Assembly: GCA_020024815.1 (NCBI GenBank)
Contig: JAHHTE010000004.1
Location: 1 to 32,981, forward strand
Reading direction: 5' to 3'
DNA: 32,981 nucleotides
From: Mailhella sp.
GTDB taxonomy: Bacteria; Desulfobacterota; Desulfovibrionia; Desulfovibrionales; Desulfovibrionaceae
Below the pieces are notes generated by a model. It saw only the letters and a program-made list of their open reading frames with translations. It was not told where the DNA came from and ran no database searches. Below are positions 17,966-25,827 of the stretch, in pieces. The position numbers were made by a program, and so were the translations under genes. The stretch's first letter is position 1. Each line of letters opens with the position of its first letter.

Positions 17966-18214
17966 TTTTTTATTATACTATTCCATAGTATTAGGTATTA
18001 TAAGGGGCTTCACCCCTTAGACTTAACCAAAGGGGAAACGAGGGACAAGCCCCTTGTGTTTTCCCCCTTGCTTTAGTCGTTGCGACGCAGGAAGCTACGA
18101 ATAAAGCGGGGGTGAGAGCTAGGGGGGCTTGCCCCCCGTAAGCTTACCACCCTGCTCGGGTCTAAGGGGTGAAGCCCCTTATTAAACGTGATACTATGTA
18201 ATAGTAGAATAAAA
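17966..18214. repeat. Mosaic palindromic repeat, copy 2 (long cruciform)
   Basis: A nearly complete palindrome of about 250 bp lies between nth and the convergent stress-protein gene. Its outer arms (17966-18022 and 18157-18214) pair over about 56 bp with roughly eight mismatches. They contain TACTATTACATAGTAT and AAGGGGCTTCACCCCTTAGAC. Inside are nested stems, including GGGGGG-CTTG-CCCCCC (18122-18137) and an AAAGGGGAAA...TTTTCCCCC arm. It has no ORF. Very long G and C runs set it apart from its AT-rich surroundings. The arms recur at 25880-25945 and 29455-29545. Confidence 0.85.
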
Positions 18215-18252
18215 AGGATACTATCCTTAAAATTATTTTAAAAATATTGCGA

Positions 18253-18276
18253 TAAAAAAGGGAGCATTTGCTCCCT
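18253..18276 (-). terminator. Terminator of the stress-protein gene
   Basis: On the minus strand, AGGGAGCA / TGCTCCCT (18276-18259) is followed by a run of six T residues and lies 9 nt after the stop codon. Confidence 0.8.
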
Positions 18277-18284
18277 ATAAATTT

Positions 18285-18734
18285 TTATGCTTGTGGTTTT
18301 GGACGCACAGTTAAAACAGGTACTTTTGATTGAGTAACAACCTTTTCTGCAACAGATCCAAATAAAATACGGTCAATACCTTTACGTCCATGTGTTCCCA
18401 TAATAATAAGATCAGCATGATATTTTTCTGCTGCTGCAATAATTTCTTCTGTTGCATAACCAACTACAACTTCAGACTCAACATCAACACCTTGAAAATG
18501 TTTTGCTGTAAAATCGGACATACTTGCTTCTGCACCAGAAACAATTTCACCTACAAAGCCATCAATGGTGCTTGGTGCAACATGAAAGCCTGTATATTGT
18601 GTCATGGTAGGAGCAACATAAATTGCATGAACTTTTGCACCAGATAATTTTGCGAGCATAGAGGCTTGTTCTGCCACAAGTTGACTATGTTCAGATAAAT
18701 CCAAAGCACAAATAATGTTTTTTAATGCTGGCAT
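18285..18734 (-). CDS. Universal stress protein, UspA family
   Basis: Small alpha/beta stress protein. The N-terminus (NIICALDLSEHSQLVAEQA) and the C-terminal loop MGTHGRKGIDRILFGSVAEKV fit the G-x2-G-x9-G-S ATP-binding pattern, so this is probably an ATP-binding member. The 149-aa length is standard for a single domain. AGAGG lies shortly before the ATG. It has its own promoter, so it need not depend on the two genes upstream. Paralogues are numerous in this group and no specific symbol is justified. Confidence 0.93.
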   Translation of the reverse strand: MPALKNIICALDLSEHSQLVAEQASMLAKLSGAKVHAIYVAPTMTQYTGFHVAPSTIDGFVGEIVSGAEASMSDFTAKHFQGVDVESEVVVGYATEEIIAAAEKYHADLIIMGTHGRKGIDRILFGSVAEKVVTQSKVPVLTVRPKPQA

Positions 18735-18773
18735 ATAGATACCTCTCGAAAGTGGTTTATAGGTTTTAAAGGA

Positions 18774-18802
18774 ATGGTATTCTTTCGTGAAACTTTTGTC
18801 AA
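18774..18802 (-). promoter_or_regulatory. Promoter of the stress-protein gene
   Basis: On the minus strand TTGACA (18802-18797), a 17-nt spacer and TACCAT (18779-18774). It begins 24 nt beyond the end of the upstream gene. Confidence 0.6.
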
Positions 18803-18825
18803 GAGGTCTAACAGTGTGTTTTCAA

Positions 18826-19155
18826 TCAAAAATCATTTTTCATTTCAAGATAAGCACTTACAATATCTTCTTGTCCATTAATTTCATTTTCAATTTGAGC
18901 TTCACGCATAAGCCTGCCAATATATTGTAAATGTCTTCTTTTTGCTTCTTTATTTGTAATACGTCTATATTCTTGAAAAGCTTTTTCAAGGTCATCAGTT
19001 AAAGGTAATTGTGCTAATTTTGTCGGAGCAAGGTTTGCAATTTCTTCCCCAATTTTTTGTAGAGCAGAACTATCTCGTTTTTTTTGGGAACGACTGATAT
19101 AAAATTCTTCTTCGTTATTGTCTTGTTCGTATTGATAGCGATTTTTTTTTGCCAT
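18826..19155 (-). CDS. Short DarP/YjgA-like (DUF615) ribosome-associated protein
   Basis: The segment EEFYISRSQKKRDSSALQKIGEEIANL...LPLTDDLEKAFQEYRRI...EAKRRHLQYIGRLMRE follows the N-terminal part of E. coli YjgA (DarP, DUF615), a late 50S assembly factor: (S/R)xS-x2-KR, a helix ending in Leu, then the RRxLQxIG block. E. coli YjgA is about 183 aa; this protein is only 109 aa and ends soon after the IGRLMREA block, lacking the second helical hairpin. Its ATG overlaps the upstream stop (TAATG), so it is translationally coupled. The reduced length could be normal for this lineage or a decay product. The open frame and coupling favour a real gene. Confidence 0.75.
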   Translation of the reverse strand: MAKKNRYQYEQDNNEEEFYISRSQKKRDSSALQKIGEEIANLAPTKLAQLPLTDDLEKAFQEYRRITNKEAKRRHLQYIGRLMREAQIENEINGQEDIVSAYLEMKNDF

Positions 19156-19532
19156 TATTGTTCTCTATTATTGGAATTTATGTCTGCATTAAAACGCATT
19201 TCTTCTGCTTCTAAACTTTCTAGCTTATCCCCAAGCCAATTATATAAAGCAATAGCAGCTTGATGATTTAAAAGTACACGATTATTAATATTTCGTATAA
19301 TGGTTCGTGAGTTTTCATCAGAATAATGCGTAACTTCTGGGCTAAAAGTTCCATTTGGTTGTATATAACGCTCTGCACATTCTGGAATTTTATCTTCTTC
19401 TGTATAAAAATTTATTTCAATTTCTCCATTTGTATTTATACCACCCCAAACCCCATGTGCATACTCTAGTGTTACATTTTTTTCATTATGATATTCAAAA
19501 CGAATTTTATTGGGGATTTTCATATCACTCAT
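19155..19532 (-). CDS. Conserved unknown, DUF3467-like
   Basis: A 125-aa soluble protein with no signal peptide. Its layout (YAHGVWGGINTNGEIEINFY, then an acidic middle, then NNRVLLNHQAAIALYNWLGDKLESLE) resembles the DUF3467 pattern, in which a beta strand with an F or Y ending is followed by 'RV-L-hydrophobic-x2-A-x3-L-x3-L'. The match is by eye and moderate. GGAGG lies 7 nt before the ATG and a TATAAT sits just upstream. It is coupled to the DarP-like gene through a one-base overlap, so the two may act together. Confidence 0.6.
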   Translation of the reverse strand: MSDMKIPNKIRFEYHNEKNVTLEYAHGVWGGINTNGEIEINFYTEEDKIPECAERYIQPNGTFSPEVTHYSDENSRTIIRNINNRVLLNHQAAIALYNWLGDKLESLEAEEMRFNADINSNNREQ

Positions 19533-19605
19533 ATACTTTCCTCCAAGTTCCTATATATTATACAGAAATTTTATAAAGTAAAGTCTTGGAATATACCAAT
19601 AATAT

Positions 19606-19633
19606 TTGACACCTAGAATAAAGCGTATATACT
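19606..19633 (+). promoter_or_regulatory. Promoter of the Cys-rich unknown gene
   Basis: TTGACA (19606-19611), a 16-nt spacer and TATACT (19628-19633), predicting a start near 19640 and a short leader to the ATG at 19663. This -35 element overlaps a spurious in-frame TTG start, which supports the downstream ATG. Confidence 0.75.
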
Positions 19634-19662
19634 ATTTAAAAGATTTTTTATATGAGGATTAT

Positions 19663-20217
19663 ATGGCAAATTATACAAAAGAAGTTTTATCTATTCAACC
19701 GTATTTTGATATGGAAGCTATTATGGCTTTATTACAAGAAAATAGACTTGGTGGGCAAATTTTAGAAAATATGGTGAATACTTTTGAACGCCTTGCTAAA
19801 GAATTAAATGCCATGATTTTAAAAACAGAAAAAGGCAATTATCTTGTTGTATGGCTTAATGAAAGTGTAGAGCAAGAAGCAGATAAAATTTTTGCTGATG
19901 ACCCTGAAAAAGGTTTTCGTTTCAACTGTGTAGGACAAGCAATTATTATGAATGCTGTATATCAAATCATGCCTGAAGTAGAATTAGCTGGCTGTGCTCC
20001 TTGTCCTGAACCTAATGATTGTATTGCAAAAGCTCTTGAAGAAGAAAATATTCCTTATTTACAAGGTGAACCTACTCTTAGCAGACGCTTTAGCGTTCTT
20101 ACAACTTTACCATTTCGTGGTGCTTGCGAAATTTGTTATTTGCGTGAAGCCTGTCCAAAAGCTAATGGACAAAGTGATTCTTTCCATTCTGTGGAATTAC
20201 CAGGCTTTAACCAATAG
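19663..20217 (+). CDS. Cysteine-rich conserved unknown
   Basis: I do not recognise this 184-aa protein. The start is the ATG 5 nt after GAGG and downstream of a clear promoter. Its C-terminal half holds seven cysteines: one in FNCVGQ, three in GCAPCPEPNDC, and three in GACEICYLREACP. The C-x2-C and C-x5-C spacings could bind an iron-sulfur cluster or zinc. The N-terminal 80 residues look helical with no cysteine. No signal peptide or membrane segment is seen. It precedes dgkA by 30 nt in the same direction. Confidence 0.8.
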   Translation: MANYTKEVLSIQPYFDMEAIMALLQENRLGGQILENMVNTFERLAKELNAMILKTEKGNYLVVWLNESVEQEADKIFADDPEKGFRFNCVGQAIIMNAVYQIMPEVELAGCAPCPEPNDCIAKALEEENIPYLQGEPTLSRRFSVLTTLPFRGACEICYLREACPKANGQSDSFHSVELPGFNQ

Positions 20218-20247
20218 CATATAGTATTATATATTTTTGAGAAAATA

Positions 20248-20634
20248 ATGGAAAAAAAAACAGGTTTTATTGGTGGATTTTTACACGTTTTTTGTGCATT
20301 AAGTTATTCTATTCAAGGACTTTTTACTGGATTAAAATTAAGCTTAGCCTTACGACAAGAATTTTTTATTTTTATCCTTCTTGCTCTTTTAGCTTGGTTC
20401 ACAGAACGTTCTTTTTTAGAAACTTTTTGCTCTCTTAGTGGCTGGGGACTGGTTATGATTGCAGAACTTTTTAATTCTGCCATAGAAGAAACCTTAGATC
20501 TTATAACTCGTGATTATTCTCCACATGTAAAAGCAGCCAAAGATATGGGATCTGCTGCTGTTTTCTTACTTGTTGTGATGAATATTTTTGGGCAATGTTT
20601 TCTTTATTATCCTATATTTTTTGGGAATATTTAA
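20248..20634 (+). CDS. dgkA: Diacylglycerol kinase, integral membrane
   Basis: Phosphorylates diacylglycerol (or undecaprenol in some bacteria) at the inner membrane. Signature residues lie in MIAELFNSAIEETLDLI, where the Glu residues bind Mg-ATP, and in HVKAAKDMGSAAVFLLV. Three membrane helices are visible (about 33-48, 55-75 and 103-123), matching the trimeric DgkA fold. The length is 128 aa against about 122 in E. coli. It recycles diacylglycerol released by envelope glycan synthesis in other Gram-negatives; its role here is inferred. Confidence 0.93.
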   Translation: MEKKTGFIGGFLHVFCALSYSIQGLFTGLKLSLALRQEFFIFILLALLAWFTERSFLETFCSLSGWGLVMIAELFNSAIEETLDLITRDYSPHVKAAKDMGSAAVFLLVVMNIFGQCFLYYPIFFGNI

Positions 20635-20703
20635 TAATCACATATTCCTAAAATAAGGATATAAAAAATAATGGTATGAACTTTTAAAGTAGAGGTTTAA
20701 TAT

Positions 20704-21876
20704 ATGCAAAATCATTTGCGTCTTTTAACACCAGGACCAACAGCTATTCCTGATCGTGTACGTTTAGCAATGGCAATGCCTATGATTCATCATAGAAAAC
20801 CTGAATTTAAATCCATTATGGAAGAAACCCGTGTTTATTTAAAAAAGCTTTTTGGAACAGAACAAGAAGTATTACCTCTTGCTAGTTCTGGAACAGGAGC
20901 TATGACAGCAGCAGTTACAAATCTTTTTGCTCGTGGAGAAAAAGTTCTTGTTGCTCAAGCTGGTAAATTTGGTGAACGTTGGGGACAAATTGCTTTATCG
21001 CAAGGTCTTGAAGTTGTGGAAATTGCAAAACCTTGGGGGCAAGCAATTCAAGCAGATGATATTGAAGAAGCATTAAAAAAAGACCCTACCATTAAAGGTG
21101 TATTAATCCAAATTTGCGAAACTTCTACGGGAGTTATGCACCCAATTTATGAAATTGCAAAAGTAACGCAAAAATATAATGTACTTTTAGTGGCAGATGG
21201 TATTTCTTCTGTGGGAATTTCCCCAGCTCCTCTTGATGAATGGGGAATTGATGCACTTCTTACTGGCTCGCAAAAAGGACTTATGGTGCCTGCTGGTTTA
21301 TCTCTTTTAGCATTATCTGAAAAAGCATGGAAAAAAGCAGAACAAGTTGAACATTCTTGTTTTTATTTTAATTTAAAAGCTGAATTAAAAAATGTAGTAA
21401 AAAATCAAACAAATTTTAGTTCACCTGTTTCTTTAATTGTTGGTTTACGTGAAGCATTAACCATGATTTTTGAAGATGGAGATTTAGATAGCCTTTATCA
21501 AAAACATTATGCTTTAGCACAAATGACAAGAGCAGGTATCAAAGCTATGGGCTTAGAACCTTTTGCAAAAACAAATTATGCATGGGGATTAACTTCTGTG
21601 GCAATACCTCAAGGTGTGAGTGGAAGTGATTTAGTTAGCCTTGCAGCAAAGAAAACAGGAGTTATTATTGCAGCAGGACAAGAACCTATGAAAGATGAAA
21701 TTATTCGTCTTGCACACATGGGCTATGTAGATTTTGGTGATATGTTAGCAGGGCTTTATGCTGTTGCATCAAGTTTACCAACTAAACCACAAGGATTTAA
21801 CGAAAGTTTTATGAGTATTGCTATGCAAGCTTATGAAACAGCACAAAATTATCCTAAAACAGCTATTACACAATAA
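20704..21876 (+). CDS. Class V aminotransferase, alanine/serine-glyoxylate type
   Basis: PLP enzyme of the alanine-glyoxylate / serine-pyruvate aminotransferase family. The N-terminal LLTPGPTAIPDRVRLAM and IHHRKPEF, the phosphate-binding SSGTGAMTAAVTNL, the PLP Asp in VADGISSVGI, and the Schiff-base K191 in TGSQKGLM are all present. The length of 390 aa is standard. GAGG lies just before the ATG. Older Desulfovibrio and cyanobacterial annotations call such proteins 'soluble hydrogenase 42 kDa subunit', which is a misnomer; nothing here suggests hydrogenase activity. The substrate pair cannot be fixed from sequence. Confidence 0.9.
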   Translation: MQNHLRLLTPGPTAIPDRVRLAMAMPMIHHRKPEFKSIMEETRVYLKKLFGTEQEVLPLASSGTGAMTAAVTNLFARGEKVLVAQAGKFGERWGQIALSQGLEVVEIAKPWGQAIQADDIEEALKKDPTIKGVLIQICETSTGVMHPIYEIAKVTQKYNVLLVADGISSVGISPAPLDEWGIDALLTGSQKGLMVPAGLSLLALSEKAWKKAEQVEHSCFYFNLKAELKNVVKNQTNFSSPVSLIVGLREALTMIFEDGDLDSLYQKHYALAQMTRAGIKAMGLEPFAKTNYAWGLTSVAIPQGVSGSDLVSLAAKKTGVIIAAGQEPMKDEIIRLAHMGYVDFGDMLAGLYAVASSLPTKPQGFNESFMSIAMQAYETAQNYPKTAITQ

Positions 21877-21879
21877 CGT

Positions 21880-22575
21880 ATGAAATATTTTTTCCTTATT
21901 TGTTTTTTTTGTTTTTCTTTATGCTCTTCTGTAAAAGCAGAAACAACTCCTATTTTTACACCTGAAAAACATGAAGATTTATTACAAAAAAACCAAGAAT
22001 ATGCCATAGCAGATAGAATGCTCAATATGACTTGGCAAATTATTATGAAAGAAATGCCAAAACAAGAATATAATGTCTTGAAAAAAGAGCAAATGCAATG
22101 GTTAGAAGTAGGGCGTTCTGAAATGGCAAGCCAATTTGCAATAGAATTTACAGAAGATGAAGCATTTATGGTTTCTGTTGTTGCAAGAACACAATTATTA
22201 AGCCAAAAAGTTTGGCAAAAACCAGAAACTGGTAATTATGTATTCCAAGATAATCTCATTACCATAACAAAAGAAAAAGAAAAACTTTTTATTCAAGGAT
22301 ATGCTAATCCTATGCAATCCTTTGTTTCTCAAGTAAAAAATGAAAAAGAAGAAACAAAGAATAAAAAAAACAAACAAGAAAAAGAAAAGAAAATTGATTT
22401 AGGCAAACAACTTTTATTTCGAGCAGAACTTCCACAAGATAAACTTTGGGTTGCAATAAAAACTGTTGCTGAACAAAAAATCTATGTTTTAACTATTAAA
22501 AATGGTTTATGCATTGTGCATGGAGCAAATGTCTTTCCAGTAAATTTTGAAGGAATATATAAAAAAGAAAAATAA
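21880..22575 (+). CDS. Secreted LprI/DUF1311-like protein
   Basis: A 231-aa exported protein with a signal peptide (about 1-20, hydrophobic FFLICFFCFSLCSS then VKAE). Residues 35-85 (YAIADRMLNMTWQIIMK...LKKEQMQWLEVGRSEMA) match the DUF1311 / lysozyme-inhibitor LprI pattern: 'AD-x2-LN', then 'L-x3-Q-x2-W-x5'. The family cysteine pair is absent. A Lys/Glu-rich linker (about 150-170) leads to a C-terminal beta domain of unknown type. It starts three bases after the aminotransferase stop with no good ribosome binding site, so translation is probably coupled. A lysozyme-inhibitor role is only a family-level guess. Confidence 0.7.
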   Translation: MKYFFLICFFCFSLCSSVKAETTPIFTPEKHEDLLQKNQEYAIADRMLNMTWQIIMKEMPKQEYNVLKKEQMQWLEVGRSEMASQFAIEFTEDEAFMVSVVARTQLLSQKVWQKPETGNYVFQDNLITITKEKEKLFIQGYANPMQSFVSQVKNEKEETKNKKNKQEKEKKIDLGKQLLFRAELPQDKLWVAIKTVAEQKIYVLTIKNGLCIVHGANVFPVNFEGIYKKEK

Positions 22576-22609
22576 TAAAAAAGGGAGAAAATATTCTCCT
22601 TTTTTTATT
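22574..22609 (+). terminator. Terminator after the LprI-like gene
   Basis: AAAAAAGGGAGAA, an AATA loop and TTCTCCTTTTTTT start at the stop codon. The sequence is almost identical to the hairpin at 71-110. Confidence 0.85.
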
Positions 22610-22660
22610 TAATAACAAATTAAAATTAATAGAATAATACCACAAAGTAAAAATCTTAAC

Positions 22661-22689
22661 TTGACAAGAATTAGGCTTAAGAATAATAA
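22661..22689 (+). promoter_or_regulatory. rpoZ-dnaJ promoter
   Basis: TTGACA (22661-22666), a 17-nt spacer and TAATAA (22684-22689), predicting a start near 22697 and a leader of about 77 nt. Confidence 0.7.
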
Positions 22690-22715
22690 TTTTTTTCTTT
22701 ACAATTAGCATGTTT

Positions 22716-22735
22716 CCCCTTTCAGGGGCTTTTTT
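22716..22735 (+). terminator. Terminator-like hairpin in the rpoZ leader
   Basis: CCCC, a TTTCA loop and GGGG, followed by CTTTTTT, lies between the predicted start and the rpoZ ribosome binding site. The 4-bp stem is short but all G-C. It may attenuate rpoZ or end a small leader RNA. Confidence 0.4.
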
Positions 22736-22773
22736 AATAATTCCATTTTTGCAAAGCAAAGAGGAGAATAAAA

Positions 22774-23019
22774 ATGGCTCGTATTACTATTGAAGACTGC
22801 CAACAACGCATTAATAACCGTTTTTTACTTGTGCAAATGGCAATTAAACGTGTTCAACAATTCCGTCAAGGTTATGAACCATTAATGCCTACTAAAAATA
22901 AAGAAGTTGTTACAGCTCTTCGTGAAATAGCTGCTGGTAAAATTATGCCTGAAAATTTAGAATATTTTACCCCTGTTCGTGAAGATGAAGATTTACAAAA
23001 AAATCTTATTGACGATTAA
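22774..23019 (+). CDS. rpoZ: RNA polymerase omega subunit
   Basis: Omega helps fold the beta' subunit and, with it, forms a ppGpp site in proteobacteria. The sequence MARITIEDCQQRINNRFLLV...AIKRVQQF is the classic omega opening (normally MARVTVEDC...NRFDLV), followed by KEVVTALREIAAGKI. The 81-aa length is normal. The ribosome binding site AGAGGAG precedes the ATG. It probably shares its promoter with dnaJ, 118 nt downstream, across a gap filled with hairpins. Confidence 0.96.
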   Translation: MARITIEDCQQRINNRFLLVQMAIKRVQQFRQGYEPLMPTKNKEVVTALREIAAGKIMPENLEYFTPVREDEDLQKNLIDD

Positions 23020-23029
23020 TTTTTAATGC

Positions 23030-23107
23030 TTATGTATTGGATATAGACCAATGCATAATTGCTAGTGCAATTTTGATGTCGGCTCTGTGTATAACATAGT
23101 CGACATT
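23030..23107 (+). promoter_or_regulatory. Three consecutive hairpins in the rpoZ-dnaJ gap
   Basis: Hairpin 1 is TTATGTATTGG / CCAATGCATAA (23030-23058). Hairpin 2 is AATTGC / GCAATT (23057-23072) and competes with hairpin 1 for two bases. Hairpin 3 is ATGTCGGCT / AGTCGACAT with an inner 3-bp stem (23076-23106). None has a good U-run, so they look like processing, stability or translational-control elements rather than a terminator. There is no CIRCE repeat. Confidence 0.5.
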
Positions 23108-23137
23108 GTTTTGTATAGACCTTAACAATAAATGACC

Positions 23138-24244
23138 ATGAGTAAACGAGATTATTACGAAGTTTTAGGTGTTGAAAGAACATCAACTGCTGAAGAAATA
23201 AAAAAAGCATATCGCAAAATAGCTTTTGAAAACCACCCTGATAGAAATCCTGATAATAAAGAAGCTGAAGCACGCTTTAAAGAAGCAGCAGAAGCCTATG
23301 ATGTCTTGCGTGATGATGAAAAAAGAGCCCATTATGATAGATTTGGGCATAGTGATTTTGGTAGTGGTGGTTTTGGCTTTACCAATGAAGATATTTTCTC
23401 TCAATTTGGAGATATTTTTGAAAACTTTTTTGGATTTGGTGGTGCTAGTGCAAGAAATTCTAATCGTCCCACTGTTGGTGATGATCTAAGATATAATTTA
23501 CGTATTAGTTTTAGACAAGCAGCAAAAGGTGATGATGTTCGCCTTACTATACCTCGTCTTAATACTTGTCCTGATTGTAAAGGTTCAGGTGCTGCTGAAG
23601 GAAGTAAAAAAGAAACCTGTTCACAGTGTAATGGAGCAGGGCAAGTCTTTGTTCAACAAGGACCTTTTCGCTTTGCAAGTCCTTGCCCAAAATGTCAAGG
23701 CAAAGGTACTATTATTACAAAACCATGTCCTCGTTGTAAAGGAGAAGGTTCTGTTCAAGAGAAAAAAGAACTTACTGTACATGTGCCAGCAGGTGTATAT
23801 AATGGTGCAAGATTACGTTTACGTGGTGAAGGTGAAGCAGGAAGAAATGGTGGACCAAATGGCGACCTTTATGTTGTTATCCATGTAGAAGAAGATAAAG
23901 TTTTTGATCGTGATGGACAAAACCTTATTTATAGTACAAAAATATCTTTTACAAAGGCAGCTCTTGGTGCGAAAATAAAAGTACCAACTCTTGATGAAGA
24001 TATTGAATTTGATGTTCCAAAAGGCACTCAAAGTGGCTCTATTTATCAAGTAAAAGGTAAAGGACTTCCTTTTCCTGGTGAAAAACGTACAGGTGATTTA
24101 TTAATTGAGGTTATTGTGGAAACACCTACCAATTTAACCACAGAACAAAAAGAACTTCTAGAAAAACTTGATGAATTATTTGAAAAACATGAACAAACTC
24201 TTGGTTCTAAAATCAAAAAAAAACTAAAAGATATAATTAATTAA
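23138..24244 (+). CDS. dnaJ: Chaperone DnaJ (Hsp40)
   Basis: Co-chaperone that delivers substrates to DnaK and stimulates its ATPase. The J domain has HPD at 33-35, the same position as in E. coli when the second ATG (MSKRDYYEVLG) is used; an ATG two codons upstream is equally open. A Gly/Phe-rich region (about 68-105) is followed by four zinc-binding CxxCxGxG repeats (CPDCKGSG, CSQCNGAG, CPKCQGKG, CPRCKGEG) and the substrate-binding beta domains. The length of 368 aa is standard. The ribosome binding site is poor, so translation may be limited by the structured leader. dnaK and grpE are not in the window. Confidence 0.97.
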   Translation: MSKRDYYEVLGVERTSTAEEIKKAYRKIAFENHPDRNPDNKEAEARFKEAAEAYDVLRDDEKRAHYDRFGHSDFGSGGFGFTNEDIFSQFGDIFENFFGFGGASARNSNRPTVGDDLRYNLRISFRQAAKGDDVRLTIPRLNTCPDCKGSGAAEGSKKETCSQCNGAGQVFVQQGPFRFASPCPKCQGKGTIITKPCPRCKGEGSVQEKKELTVHVPAGVYNGARLRLRGEGEAGRNGGPNGDLYVVIHVEEDKVFDRDGQNLIYSTKISFTKAALGAKIKVPTLDEDIEFDVPKGTQSGSIYQVKGKGLPFPGEKRTGDLLIEVIVETPTNLTTEQKELLEKLDELFEKHEQTLGSKIKKKLKDIIN

Positions 24245-24266
24245 TATCTCAAATACAAATAATTAT

Positions 24267-24297
24267 AAAAAGGACAAATTTATTTGTCCTTTTTTTT
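24267..24297 (+). terminator. dnaJ terminator
   Basis: AAAAAGGACAAAT / ATTTGTCCTTTTT is a 13-bp perfect stem followed by a run of T residues, 22 nt after the stop. Confidence 0.9.
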
Positions 24298-24395
24298 ATT
24301 TATTCTTCTAACAAAGGTATTTTTAAGAATAAAACTTTACACAAAAATTTTTCTCTTTTATATTTCCCATTCAATTTAATATATATGGAGAATAC

Positions 24396-25820
24396 ATGAA
24401 AAAGCTATTATTAATAACTTTTTTCCTTGCAAGCTTTTTTAATTTTAACTCTTTTGGTTATGCTGTAACATTAGATCCACCTTCTGATCCAAGTCTTGGG
24501 GAATTTCGCCCTCGTCTTTTCTTCACTCAAGAATTTACCTATGGAGATTCAGGAAGAAATAATAAAAATGAAAATTTTGTTCCTGCAACACGATTAAGAT
24601 TTGGTTTTGAATATCACAAAGGTGATGAAATTTTTGCTTATGTACATTTTAATAGACGTCCTTACACATGGGGAAATAATGGCAATGATCTTTCCAAAGA
24701 TCCCGATGCAAATCTTTTAATCCGTTATGCTGTTTTTGAATGGGCTATGCCTGAAACAAATTTTCGTGTGCAAATGGGAAGACTTCCTATTGTAACACCT
24801 TCTTATGCTTTTGGTAGTTCAATTTTAGATGGCAGAAGTGATGCAATCAATATATATGGAGAAATAAATGAAAATATTTCTATTAATACCGCATGGTTAC
24901 GCCTAGCTTCTGATGATGAACCATCTTTTGATAATAATGGAAATTACATTTATAAAGACGATGATGCAGATGCTTTTTTATTAAGCACAAAATTTGATTA
25001 TGAAACATTTAAAATAGTACCTTGGTTTATGTATATTAAAAAAGGTGCTGATGTGGGAACTAAAGGAAAACCTCTTTTTTCTGATTTTACAAAAAATTAT
25101 CCTGTAAATACAAATTCTTATGTATTTGCAACATCATTAGAATATAGTCAATTTTCACCTCTTAGCTTTACATTAGACACTCTTTATTCTCAAACAAGTT
25201 ATGATAAACAAAAACTTATGCATATCCAACCTGATGCAAGTAATAATGTTGAATCATATCTTATTGCAAGTAGAATAAAATATGCTACGGATAATGGTAT
25301 TGCCTCTTTAGGTGCATGGTATACCCCGGGAGATAAATACAATGAAGTTTTACAAAAAAACAGCTATAACAAACATGCAGTTGTATTAGATGCTGATTTT
25401 GTAGCAACTTCTATACTTTTTGATGATAATATTTTTGGTTTTGACCGTTATAATAATTTACGTGATTCTGTTTTTGGTACATGGGGACTTGTTGCTGAAC
25501 ATAAAAATTTTAGTTTATTGCCTAAATTAAACCATACAGCTCGAATTGCATATATTGAAGGAACAAATGAATCTCCAAATTGGAAAAATAATTCTCGTCC
25601 TTTAGATAAAAATAATCCTTTTTCACCTAATTTTAACTATTTAGTACAAGGTGATAAATTAATAGAATTAAATTTAAATAGCTATTATATGTTACAAAAA
25701 AATATTATTGTAGCCTTAGAACTTGGCCATATGTGGGTAAATTTTAAAGATACACCAGACTTTTCAGGATATAATGATAGTATTAGTCGTTCTAGCTTAG
25801 TTGTTCTTTATTTATTCTAA
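24396..25820 (+). CDS. Outer-membrane porin, Desulfovibrio homotrimeric type
   Basis: A 474-aa outer-membrane beta-barrel. The signal peptide (1-23) ends in SFGYA before VTLDPP. The body alternates polar and aromatic residues in strand-length blocks (RLRFGFEYHKGDEIFAYVHFNRRPYTWG; NFRVQMGRLPIVTPSYAFGSSILDGR, shown here in part). The last residue is Phe, as required by the BAM signal (SLVVLYLF). The RPYTWG and MGRLPIVTPSYAFGSS blocks resemble the major porin family of Desulfovibrio. A plausible promoter (TTTACA and TTATAT) and GGAGA precede the ATG. A mosaic repeat begins 8 nt after the stop. Confidence 0.87.
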   Translation: MKKLLLITFFLASFFNFNSFGYAVTLDPPSDPSLGEFRPRLFFTQEFTYGDSGRNNKNENFVPATRLRFGFEYHKGDEIFAYVHFNRRPYTWGNNGNDLSKDPDANLLIRYAVFEWAMPETNFRVQMGRLPIVTPSYAFGSSILDGRSDAINIYGEINENISINTAWLRLASDDEPSFDNNGNYIYKDDDADAFLLSTKFDYETFKIVPWFMYIKKGADVGTKGKPLFSDFTKNYPVNTNSYVFATSLEYSQFSPLSFTLDTLYSQTSYDKQKLMHIQPDASNNVESYLIASRIKYATDNGIASLGAWYTPGDKYNEVLQKNSYNKHAVVLDADFVATSILFDDNIFGFDRYNNLRDSVFGTWGLVAEHKNFSLLPKLNHTARIAYIEGTNESPNWKNNSRPLDKNNPFSPNFNYLVQGDKLIELNLNSYYMLQKNIIVALELGHMWVNFKDTPDFSGYNDSISRSSLVVLYLF

Positions 25821-25827
25821 ATAAAGT

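Noticed and set aside
20704..21876. 'Soluble hydrogenase 42 kDa subunit' annotation for the class V aminotransferase
   Set aside because: The protein has a complete PLP site with K191 and no metal-cluster motif; the old name does not describe its activity.
23529..23888. 119-aa open frame within dnaJ
   Set aside because: Shifted-frame shadow of the dnaJ zinc-finger region, which is clearly the coding frame.
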